NCBI GenBank assembly: GCA_047495785.1
Contig: JBLDXI010000007.1
Location: 1,798,001 to 1,862,000, forward strand
Origin: Lepidodermella squamata
Taxonomy: Eukaryota; Gastrotricha
Length of the DNA: 64,000 nt
Direction of reading: 5' to 3'
A model generated the notes under the pieces. The model did no database searches. It worked only from the letters and a program-made list of their open reading frames with translations, and had not been told where the DNA came from. A program made the position numbers and the translations under genes. This document shows positions 11,836 to 20,601 of this stretch, in pieces (within the stretch, counting starts at the first letter, position 1; each line of letters starts with the position of its first letter).

Positions 11836-12924
11836 ATGAACGACATGCGCTATTATTTTCCGTCGTCGTCGTCGTCGTCGTCTCAGGTGACTTTCGATGA
11901 CAGCCAACCGTACACGATGATGCAACCGTCTCAACACATGTCGTACTCGCAGTTGCCGCCAACACCGGTTCCGCCCAACAATTCTCGCCCGTCCTCGTCG
12001 GCTTCTTCGTCGTCGTCCGCGTCTTCTTCGATTTCGTTCGAGCAGCATCGCTCCGAGGTGCATGCCGCTATTATCGAGTTTGTTCGACACAACCCGTCGC
12101 TTTGGCTGCCGTCAGACGTCAAATACAGCGACGTAGTCTTCAAAAATGCCCTGTGGGCTACTCTGGCCACACGCCTTCCGATGAAGCCCGCGACAGCGTC
12201 AGCCCCGGCACAGCCGTACACCTACAAAGAAGTGAGCGTGGAGTGGCAGCGTCTTCGCGACCGCTTCACTAAATGCCACAAGCAGTACGTGGCGAGCGGC
12301 TCGGCAGCTGAGAAGACTGTCCGTTTCGCCTTCTACGAGGCGATGACCTTTCTGGCGGACGTAGTGATGTACAAAAACAAGTGAGTTATTTTATTTATTT
12401 TTTTTTAAATGAAAAATGTGCGGAAAATCGGAAACAAATTGCTTAAATTTTTCATATTTTTCAGAACGAAGTCGAATTTACCTGTTTCTTCGGCGTTACC
12501 TGCGTCAGTTGCCCGGCAACTTCGCCCCGACACGCCTCACACGCCTCAAACGCCTCAAACGCCTCAAGTCAATGCTACTGGCGATTCTTCCGGCGACGCT
12601 GGTCAGTTGAACCCTCCGCCCGTCTTAGCCGGCGTTCAAGACTCGCAGTCGAACTTCATCGAACAGTCGACACCGTCAGCAGCAGCGGCAAGCAGTGGTC
12701 GGAAGAAGCGGAAGGCGGAAGAATCTGAAGAACTTGACCCACTTACCCGGGCGATAATCGCCTCGCTCGAGGGCGAGCCGCTCTTTACAGAGCGCCGTCG
12801 CGCTATTAATGAACAATTTGCGTCGATTTTAAATATTATTGATGAATCACCTCTCAGCAAAAGCGAAATATCGCGCTTGTTTTTCGATATTAGTGATTTA
12901 GTCCGTCGCACGGTGTTCAACTAA
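11836..12924 (+). CDS. Harbinger accessory protein with MADF/SANT-like domain
   Basis: Exons 11836-12380 and 12465-12924; 334 residues. The N terminus is Ser-rich (Ser runs coded by TCG repeats). Residues ~75-175 form a MADF/Myb-SANT-like DNA-binding domain (FVRHNPSLW, VEWQRLRDRFTKCHKQY). After a TPQTPQ repeat and a GRKKRKAEE basic patch (probable nuclear localisation signal) there is a C-terminal helical segment resembling the BESS-type interaction motif. AATAAA at 13021 follows the stop. In the Harbinger family the Myb-like partner binds subterminal repeats and carries the transposase into the nucleus; that role is inferred here from position and domain. Confidence 0.85.
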
Positions 12925-13287
12925 TTGTAAATTGTTTTGTAATTTTTTGTTGAATTTTTGTCTTAAATTGTTGAAATGTGTTGTAGTATATGGTGTTGTA
13001 ATTTCCGCTGTTGTTGAGCCCAATAAAACTTTTCCGCTCTTCGTTAGATTCTTTTGTTTAAACTCTTCGGTTCGGACGCACTTCGGACGGTAGTTTTGCG
13101 GGTCTCCGATCCGACGTTCATTGTTTTGCGTGCGCGCGCTGCGTCGGACGCGCTTTTGTTCAAACTTCGGGCGCGCAGGCCGAAGTGCGCGCGTTTGTGA
13201 AAGAAAATCTGAACGTCGGGCAACTATTACGCTACTTCGGTCGCCTATTACGAAACTTCGGGCGCCGAAAACGTCGGACGCTCGTCG

Positions 13288-13308
13288 GACGCATTTGTGA
13301 AAGCACCA
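13288..13308 (-). repeat. Right terminal inverted repeat of the Harbinger element
   Basis: Mirror image of the left end, finishing GTGAAAGCACCA just before the TAA duplication at 13309-13311. Confidence 0.93.
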
Positions 13309-13311
13309 TAA

Positions 13312-13885
13312 TCCAGATGGAAGCTCCTAGTCATAAACTTAATGATCATTTAGGATTCCCTAGCCCTTACGCTTCTGCAGCAGCTTGCTGTTGCTGCATA
13401 AAAGATTCAAAGATGTTAGATCCCTATACATAGCAGAACCTGCCAGCGTTTGCTTGTACAATTATTATGGGACATCACCTGAGGTTAGCTTGGCACTAGG
13501 AGTAACTTTGGCACTGGTTGGCTTCAATTCGAGATCTTCCAGCATTACTGAAAATCACTTGTCACAGAACGAGTACTCAGGATTGTCTCAAGGATTGTCT
13601 CAAGTTCGAGGGTTCTGGTGAATATCCTGTCAGTTTCAAGTTCACACATCTGCTAGAAAAGGAGAACATTTTGCCCCAGCAAAGCACATACTGTCGTGAC
13701 TTTGACATAAGGAATGAGGATACCGAAACCCTCAAGTAATTGCTAGTGGGTTGTTTAGCGAATATATGGCTAATTTCGGCAGCAGAACTCTATATGCCCC
13801 GGTGCACGTTGCGGAAAAGATTACACCCACGGCATCGGCATAAAAGGCTGCTTGTACGGGATAATTTTTGTCATATTTCCAAACA
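13312..13885. other. Intergenic sequence right of the Harbinger insertion
   Basis: About 0.57 kb between the transposon and receptor copy 4. Several short open frames overlap in different phases (13385-13739) but none has a recognisable domain. It presumably contains the promoter of copy 4, now separated from copy 3 by the insertion. Confidence 0.45.
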
Positions 13886-16225
13886 ATGCTGACATTTTAT
13901 ATAATTTTTTTCTTTACCATGGATGGCCTCAACGCGGAGAAAACAAAAACCCTTTCTGTGATGGCCTTGATGAGTTTCACTGGCATGGAACCTCAGGACT
14001 GCCGGCCATGTGTCGCTGCGATGCAACTCGCTGCGCATCAAATCAATCGCAGGAATGACATCCTCCCTAACTATCAAGTTGTGTTCGACTTTCAAGACGA
14101 AGCCGCTAATTCGAATTTAGCCACGCGCAGACTTTTGGAATATGCCCGTTCGTTTGAAGATAAGCAGGCGTATTGCCAGTCCCCGGTAACAGTTGGCCCG
14201 ACCTCAACAATAGGTTGCATCTCATACGCTTCGGTCCTGTCCCACCTCAATATGGTTTCTATCACTGCTGGATGCGCCTCGCCAGTTTTAGGGGCAAATA
14301 GGAAAACCTACCCAAACATCTATAGAATGACGAACTCCGGGGATGTCACCGTAAGTTCGTGGTTGTACTTCGTTAAATACGTACAAAAATGGAAGAACAT
14401 TGGCTTGATTACATCAACGCGAACGTTAGATTTCCAACTTGCAAATAACTTTTACGCAGCCAGTCAATCCAACAATGTGACCATCAAGTGGTTCGACTCG
14501 TTTGATACTGAAGTCAGTGATGACATGATGAATTCACTGAAGAAGAGTAACGTCAGGGTAATCGTTGTCTCCTTAGGACGATCGTTCAGCAATGTAGAAT
14601 TCCTCTGTGCCGCGTACAGATTTGGGATATCAGGACCAAACTACGTTTATGTGACATACTCCGCGGCCTATATCAATCCTATGTCCCTTCCAAAAGTCAT
14701 AAATCAAAGAAGGAACTGCACCCGTGATGTAATTATTGAACAAATGAAGAATTCAGTCTTTATTGGCACCTCACCCGTTCAGCTGGATAACCCAACACCC
14801 AACAGTCTGGGAGAAAATGTTTCTCAATTTGACGAAACGTATGACAATTTCACCAAGAGCTCTTTCCGAAATTTTTCCGACTATTCTCGGCGCTATTCAT
14901 ACTACGACATAGCTATTCACTCGATTCTCGTGTTACATAATACTGAGATTCTGCTGAAAAAGATGAACATGACTCTGACCGACTACGCTGCTGAGCCGGA
15001 AATGGTTGGTTTAGTTGCCAATCAAAGCGCTGGCCTCACGACCTCCTTCGGGCTCCGAAATGGTTTGGAAGCATTTTCAGCTCGACTTGAGATGGATAGT
15101 TACCCGAATTACCTCTTCACCTGGTCACCAAGGGGTATCAAATTCCATTACAAGATTGTAGCGGGGAAAAATGTGGCCGCATTGGAAGATTTTACAGCTT
15201 TCGTAATGGGGAGTCCGATTAAATGGTCTACAAAAGATGCTACGGCTCCGAATGACATGGCTAAATTTGTTCAAATTCAACGCGATATCGACCCTAGGGC
15301 AAGTCTTGCCATTATAATCCTCATTTCAGGGATTTCGCTGGTCCAATCGGCTTCGATCGTCCGTCTCCTTTACTCTGCGAAGCTAATGAGTAATATCCTG
15401 GGGAAGGTAGTATTAGCAGCAGGGTTTTTATTCATAAATGCATCTGCGGCTTGTTTTGCCGTCGGTTTTGTCGATACTACAAATATAACAAGCCAAAGCA
15501 ATGCTGTAATTTGTCATGCTAGATTACTACTTTTAGTAATCGGCGTTTCTCTGGTTCATGGCGCAATCTTCACGAAATTATTCCTTCACGGCCAAATACT
15601 TTTGACTTTTTTGAGTGGGTTCAAAGGAACACGGGGAGGCGGTGACAGTAGAAATGTAGTGTTTAATGATGCCCTCGAACGAACAGATTCGAAAATGAAC
15701 AACCTTCAGAAGCTTTACCCATCCTTCCTAATTAAACAGCAAGAAAGGCGTAGCATATTGATAACTCTACTGATGACGCTCGTCAATATCAGTGTGGCTA
15801 TCGCCTGGTTTATTCATGACCCTCTCATATTCTATTCGGACGTAATTTCCAGGTATTATGACGAAGAAAACGATACCTTCTTCAGTGTGATAGAAACCGC
15901 TTGCTCGTCACCTGGAGAAATTGGATGGTATGCTGGTCTTGCTGGAAGTCACGGCTTACTCTTGCTGTCTGGAGCTTTTGTGGCTTTCTCTTTGCGAACA
16001 GCTTCCTTGATGTTCGAATGCTCATCGGTCATTCCTGAATTGAATCCTCTGCGTAGAGCAATTTTGGTGGCGGTAACGTCATATTTTGGAACTATGTTGG
16101 TTCTTGTTGGTTTTAACGGTCATCCCACGTGGCAGTATTTGGTAATATCCATCGCACTTCTTTGCCATTCCTCGGCAACATTCTGTTTCATTTTCATTCC
16201 ACCGCTGAAACAGATCCTGTACTAA
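13886..16225 (+). CDS. GABA-B-like class C GPCR, copy 4 (intronless)
   Basis: Single exon, 779 residues. The open frame extends to 13868 only through a TTG; the ATG at 13886 gives a good signal peptide (MLTFYIIFFFTMDGLNA). Ectodomain ~18-465 has TGMEPQDC, GPTSTIGC, AGCASPVLG and FGISGPNYVY. Seven membrane segments lie at ~470-775, with CHARLLLLVIGVSLVHG (TM3), WFIHDPLIF and GAFVAFSLRTAS (TM5). Oddities: the Cys of the CHD motif is replaced (SYYDIAIHS), while two extra cysteines appear (PQDCRPC and QAYCQSP), so the disulphide pattern must differ from its sisters. The C-terminal tail is nearly absent (~5-10 residues). AATAAA at 16482. Confidence 0.87.
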   Translation: MLTFYIIFFFTMDGLNAEKTKTLSVMALMSFTGMEPQDCRPCVAAMQLAAHQINRRNDILPNYQVVFDFQDEAANSNLATRRLLEYARSFEDKQAYCQSPVTVGPTSTIGCISYASVLSHLNMVSITAGCASPVLGANRKTYPNIYRMTNSGDVTVSSWLYFVKYVQKWKNIGLITSTRTLDFQLANNFYAASQSNNVTIKWFDSFDTEVSDDMMNSLKKSNVRVIVVSLGRSFSNVEFLCAAYRFGISGPNYVYVTYSAAYINPMSLPKVINQRRNCTRDVIIEQMKNSVFIGTSPVQLDNPTPNSLGENVSQFDETYDNFTKSSFRNFSDYSRRYSYYDIAIHSILVLHNTEILLKKMNMTLTDYAAEPEMVGLVANQSAGLTTSFGLRNGLEAFSARLEMDSYPNYLFTWSPRGIKFHYKIVAGKNVAALEDFTAFVMGSPIKWSTKDATAPNDMAKFVQIQRDIDPRASLAIIILISGISLVQSASIVRLLYSAKLMSNILGKVVLAAGFLFINASAACFAVGFVDTTNITSQSNAVICHARLLLLVIGVSLVHGAIFTKLFLHGQILLTFLSGFKGTRGGGDSRNVVFNDALERTDSKMNNLQKLYPSFLIKQQERRSILITLLMTLVNISVAIAWFIHDPLIFYSDVISRYYDEENDTFFSVIETACSSPGEIGWYAGLAGSHGLLLLSGAFVAFSLRTASLMFECSSVIPELNPLRRAILVAVTSYFGTMLVLVGFNGHPTWQYLVISIALLCHSSATFCFIFIPPLKQILY

Positions 16226-16885
16226 CGAGTAGATCGCCCCGAGAACGCGAATAATTAGTCGGTTACATTTCAAATTACCTGTCGGTAACGCAGTCCGCAA
16301 TATTTGGTGCGATATAGCCCGATATTCATTAGCTCATAGTTAGACATAAGCATGTGTTAAACTGTAGGATAGGTAAATCGTAGTATCAATGTACGCTGTC
16401 AATTGTACGCTGTCAGTTGTCACGAGCTGTCCTGGCATTTTTGCGAAAACCCGTACATATTCGTTAGGCAATGCGCACTGAAATAAAACACTGCATGACG
16501 ATCACGGACTCTTACTTTATTCGTAATTGGAGACAAAACTGAAGTTTTTATGAGGCGATGGGTTATATAGCGATTACGTTACCATGGTTTAGAGGTTGGA
16601 GAGTTGAGAAGATTTGTGTAAGATCCACACTCATTTGGAAATTTATCACTTATTTGAGTTCGAAACAACGGGAGTCGTGAGAAAAAATTCAGGGAAAGAA
16701 GAAATTTAAGGCGAAACGGATCGTCAATGGAATGCCAACGGAGGTGTAGCATATGCTTACCCTCGAAACTGAGATGAATGCATTAACATGTTGCCGGAAG
16801 CCGTTAAGCGAACACGTAAATACGTGCTGCCACTAACAGAGTCAATGCCCCTCGTATTTCCGACACTTTGATTAATCTTCGTAGG
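16226..16885. other. Intergenic spacer between receptor copies 4 and 5
   Basis: About 0.66 kb; AATAAA at 16482-16487. A short direct repeat (tgtacgctgtca-type, ~16389-16412) is present. No gene recognised. Confidence 0.45.
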
Positions 16886-19279
16886 ATGAATATCATCATT
16901 CTGATTCTCACCATATCTGCTCTGTCACCGATTCCAGGTCAGGCTCGAAAGAACAAGACGTTATCTGTCTTAGCTCTAGTCGGCTTCACCGGTAATGAAC
17001 CTCAGGATGGAAAAGCTTGTGCCGCTGCTATGGAATTCGTTGTTAAAGTTGCTAATTCAAGGAAAGATATATTGCCAAACTATCACCTGGTTCTTGACAT
17101 ACAAGATGAAACCATGAACTCAAATCTAGCAACTAGTCGCTTGATAAACTACATTCGATGGTTTGAAAACAGCGAAAACAAGACAATCTCTCAGTCTCCG
17201 ATAACCATCGGTCCGAGTTCATCGGCTAGTTGCCTGCCGTACGCCGCGACTTTGGCCCCATTGAATATGGTAGCTGTAACAGCCGGGTGTGCTTCGCCAA
17301 TCTTCACTGCGAATCGAGCAGCTGCCCCCAACTTGTATCGCCAACAAATTCCAGGGGAAATCGTTCATAACTCATGGATTTACTTTATCAAGCACGTGAT
17401 GGGTTGGAGAAGCGTTGGACTTCTAACCTCAACTCGATCCCTTGACTTTCAGTTGGCAAAAAGTTTCTACGAAGGTACTTTTAAGCACAAACTGGCTATT
17501 CGCTGGTCAGATGCTTTCGAAAACGATGTCCCCGATGAAATGATGATATCTTTGAGAAGAAGCAACGCTCGCATTATCATGGTCGTGCTAGCGCGTTGGT
17601 TTTCTATCACCGAGTTCTACTGCGCAGCATTCAACTTTGGGGTGACTGGATCTAAGTATGTTTTTGTCACCTATCTCGGAACGTTCACTGACCCTGCCAT
17701 GTTACCGTCATTCACCAATCCGAAGAAGAACTGCACCAGAAACATAATATTGGAGCAAATGAAGTATTCAGTTTTCATCGGCGGCCAATCCGTTTTGTTA
17801 GAAAACAATGGGAATACCTCCCTAGGTTACGACAGAGACGGGTTCGAGCAACTCTACGCCAAATTCACTAACGATATGTACCCAAATAGTCCCGACTTTC
17901 CGCGAAGGCTGCCCTGCCATGATGTGGTAATGCAAGCCACGATGGCCTTACATCAGACTGAAATGAACCTAGCCTCGAGGAATATGACGCTATCTGACTA
18001 CGCCGACCAACCAAATCTTGTGAGCCGAATCGCGAACCAAAGCACCGCAGAACTTGAGTTCCGCGATCTTCGGGTTGGATACGAGAAATATTCCGAACGA
18101 CTCGAAATGGATGGCTACCCCACATTGGTTATAACTTGGTCTCATTTGACGAGTGCACTGGTTCTGAATGGGAAAATAAATGCAGGCGAGCCGGCTAATC
18201 TCTCGATGTATTCCTTTTCGAGTATTACCCAGATCGAGTGGCCCGGTCAGAAAGTCCCGTCGGATATGCCTCGATTCACAAGGATTGCTAAAGATGTGAC
18301 TGACGACCTTTCAATCTCAGTTTACGTCATTTCCGCTCTCTCGGCTTTCGGTCACATTTCGAGACTTTTTTATTTGGTTAGAAAATATTTTACACAACAG
18401 ATTCTACGGCGCAGTCAAATCGTCCTTTTGCTCGCTTGTTTACTAATGGATGGAGGAGCAACAACATTCGCAATCGGTCTTGTCAGCCTAACAGATCTCA
18501 GCAATCCTCTGAATTTACGGTTGTGCTACGTCAAAATCATCTTTACTGTCGTAGGCTTAGCCCTCGCTCACGGCTCTGTCTGCACCAGATTATGGTTGTA
18601 TTTCAAAGTTTATCTATCAAATCGCTCGTATCTGTTTCAGCGTGAAGTATTCACGCCAGCGACGAGTGACATTTTTGTCATTAACAGTGCGGAGGTGCAA
18701 CGGCAGAAATCAATTAGGCTGAAAAAGATGTACCCCGAGCAAATTCAAACTCTTCAAGACAAGAGAAGTTCACAAAGTGCACTCTTATTCACATTCGCAA
18801 ACATCGCGTTTCTGACGATATGGTTCTTAAGCGACCCACTCAAATTACATTTTCGCAACGTTTCCAGCTTTTATGACAGTGATAAAGACCTGTTTGTGGC
18901 CGTTGTAGAAGGTTCATGTAGTTCTGATGCCTTTTCCGCATGGCTGGGGACTTTAGTCGCCGTCCACCTGATTATGCTTGTCATCGGATCCGTGATAGCT
19001 TTTTCCCTTAAGGCAATTTCCGGCATCAAAAAAGTCGATGTTTTGATACCTGAGATGAATCCGATGCGGAGAGTGCAGTTCAACTTTTTAACATTATTCG
19101 CCGCTGCTGTTTTGCTTCTGTTCGGATTCGACAACCATCCTTCGGCGCAGAATGGGACAATAAGCATCACTCTGATGTTGAATTCAGTACTCACATCCAT
19201 TATTTTAGCGGCACCATCGTTAGGGAAAAAAGTCGGCTTTGTGCAGCTAAAATCGCGCACAGCTAGCAATGCTGCATGA
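16886..19279 (+). CDS. GABA-B-like class C GPCR, copy 5 (intronless)
   Basis: Single exon, 797 residues. ATG at 16886 (upstream TTG at 16868 ignored) opens the signal peptide MNIIILILTISALSPIPGQA. Ectodomain ~21-470 has TGNEPQDG, GPSSSASC, AGCASPIFT, FGVTGSKYVF and CHDVVMQ. Seven membrane segments lie at ~475-780, with CYVKIIFTVVGLALAHG (TM3), WFLSDPLKLH and GSVIAFSLKAIS (TM5). Closest in motif detail to copy 2. Short basic tail without coiled coil. AATAAA at 19342-19347. Function beyond class C receptor is unknown. Confidence 0.88.
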   Translation: MNIIILILTISALSPIPGQARKNKTLSVLALVGFTGNEPQDGKACAAAMEFVVKVANSRKDILPNYHLVLDIQDETMNSNLATSRLINYIRWFENSENKTISQSPITIGPSSSASCLPYAATLAPLNMVAVTAGCASPIFTANRAAAPNLYRQQIPGEIVHNSWIYFIKHVMGWRSVGLLTSTRSLDFQLAKSFYEGTFKHKLAIRWSDAFENDVPDEMMISLRRSNARIIMVVLARWFSITEFYCAAFNFGVTGSKYVFVTYLGTFTDPAMLPSFTNPKKNCTRNIILEQMKYSVFIGGQSVLLENNGNTSLGYDRDGFEQLYAKFTNDMYPNSPDFPRRLPCHDVVMQATMALHQTEMNLASRNMTLSDYADQPNLVSRIANQSTAELEFRDLRVGYEKYSERLEMDGYPTLVITWSHLTSALVLNGKINAGEPANLSMYSFSSITQIEWPGQKVPSDMPRFTRIAKDVTDDLSISVYVISALSAFGHISRLFYLVRKYFTQQILRRSQIVLLLACLLMDGGATTFAIGLVSLTDLSNPLNLRLCYVKIIFTVVGLALAHGSVCTRLWLYFKVYLSNRSYLFQREVFTPATSDIFVINSAEVQRQKSIRLKKMYPEQIQTLQDKRSSQSALLFTFANIAFLTIWFLSDPLKLHFRNVSSFYDSDKDLFVAVVEGSCSSDAFSAWLGTLVAVHLIMLVIGSVIAFSLKAISGIKKVDVLIPEMNPMRRVQFNFLTLFAAAVLLLFGFDNHPSAQNGTISITLMLNSVLTSIILAAPSLGKKVGFVQLKSRTASNAA

Positions 19280-20480
19280 AAATGGGCGGAAATAGACTCA
19301 TAAATGAACATTTTGAAGTCTGATTCATCAAGGATTCATCTAATAAATTCAGCGTGCATAGAGCCCTAGGGGAAGCTTACATAATTCACATAATTCACAT
19401 AATTCGAAAATTTAAGGTGCATTTTTTAATTTCTGAAACTTGCGCCGAAGGCGCCAAAAAACCTTGCCCCGCCGTGAAACGCGAGCGCAGCGAGCATCAC
19501 GGGGCAAGGTTTTTGGCCGAGCTGAGCGAGGCTCTACGAGCGTAGCGAGTCCCTCCGAGAGTAGCGAGATTTCCCTATCATGACTGATTGAGCGAAGCGA
19601 ATTTCCTGTGCTCCCGAGCTCAGCGAGGAATCAACCAAATTTTCATGAAGATACTAACGGAACTATTTCTTTCATTCATTTATATTACTTCGATATTAAT
19701 ACTGATCGATTCGATAAACAGCCGAAAATCAAGCTGAAAATGGTTCAGGGTTCACTCAATAAGGATACAACTTTGGTTATTTAGTCAGGATACCGACGTT
19801 ACCGGGACGCCCTGCTGTTAGAGCAAGGAGGCTCGGTGGCTTTCAAATACTAGTTCTATGAAAGACCATCATTGGCCGTAGATTGCTTGCGTTCTATTTG
19901 ATAGGAGCTTACTGCGCCGTTGTGAAAGCAGGAAGAAGGGAGAATAAGAATAAGACCAAGAATAAGAATAGCAACAAATTTAAACGCTTTTTTAAGCTGC
20001 ATTTTTTATTCTTCAAAATTTTTCGTTTTTAGTCATTTACTATGTGACAATTTTACCAGTTTTTACCCGGTTTCACCAGTTTAGTTGATAGCTTCCCCAC
20101 GGGCACTATGTCTAATAAAGCCCACGGTACGGCTAGTTTCTCGGAAAAATCGCTTCGCCTCGTCTTATTATGTGAGTTTTCCTCGAAACTGGCCTCCCCT
20201 AGGGCTTTATTTATACATAAACACTTTTTCTTCTTCTCATTTGCTTGTCTTAACCAGGTACCTGTGGCTATGTTTTCAAAAAATGGTATCAGTAGACAGT
20301 TATTTCAGCCAGAGATTAAACAGCTGAACGTCGTGTCGTTTACAGACTCAAGCCACACCGATTAATATGAGCCTAAACAAACTCTGTGAAGCGAATAAAC
20401 CGAGATTGCAGCGCTATTTTGAGCATTAACCTTTGGGAGCAAACAATGACAGACGTCGTTTTATCAACCCACCCACGTAT
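19280..20480. other. Intergenic region with hairpin and short-repeat cluster
   Basis: No gene recognised in ~1.2 kb. It contains the GC-rich hairpin and GAGCG-type repeat cluster at 19457-19627 (listed separately) and, further on, low-complexity aataag runs (~19938-19968). Short open frames at 20085-20365 lack any domain and are probably chance. Confidence 0.45.
19457..19627. repeat. Hairpin plus six GAGCGnAGCGAG-like repeats
   Basis: Perfect 15-bp inverted arms AAAAACCTTGCCCCG (19457-19471) and complement (19500-19514) enclose a 28-nt loop. In and after the loop, a 12-mer of the form GAGCGnAGCGAG recurs at 19483, 19519, 19538, 19557, 19590 (shortened) and 19616. The composition is far more GC-rich than its AT-rich surroundings. 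Origin unknown. Confidence 0.75.
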
Positions 20481-20487
20481 GTTCTAA

Positions 20488-20500
20488 GAATGTTCGAGAA
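20488..20500 (+). promoter_or_regulatory. Heat-shock element upstream of the metallothionein-like gene
   Basis: GAAtgTTCgaGAA is a perfect three-unit HSF site (alternating nGAAn units at 5-bp pitch), preceded by a further TTC at 20482. It lies ~102 bp before the ATG at 20602; a TTATATC stretch at 20546-20552 could be the TATA box. No consensus metal-response element (TGCRCNC) was seen between 20400 and 20600. Confidence 0.7.
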
Positions 20501-20601
20501 CAATAAACCTTCTGACACCCCATAAGAACAGTCAAAACAATAGCATTATATCACTCACCTAATTTTCACTGTCCTGAATTAAAGTATTCAATCGCTCTGA
20601 C

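Larger units (their letters stand above)
9648..13308. mobile_element. Intact PIF/Harbinger DNA transposon (3661 bp)
   Basis: Bounded by a direct duplication of TAA (9645-9647 and 13309-13311). The ends are inverted repeats: both begin TGGTGCTTTCAC and their first 21 bp are identical. It encodes a DDE transposase on - (10139-11546) and a MADF/SANT-like protein on + (11836-12924), transcribed divergently from a shared central region; this two-gene layout and the 3-bp T/A target duplication are typical of PIF/Harbinger. Both reading frames are open across one intron each, so the copy could be autonomous. Subterminal sequence at both ends is rich in AACTTCGG and CGTCGGAC motifs. It sits between receptor copies 3 and 4 without breaking either. 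Confidence 0.93.

Noticed and set aside
13385-13739. Three overlapping + frames upstream of receptor copy 4
   Set aside because: Different phases, no receptor-like motif, no signal peptide; probably chance.
19441-19630. Bacterial contamination suggested by GC-rich palindromic repeats
   Set aside because: The stretch is under 200 bp, merges smoothly into AT-rich host sequence on both sides and contains no bacterial gene.
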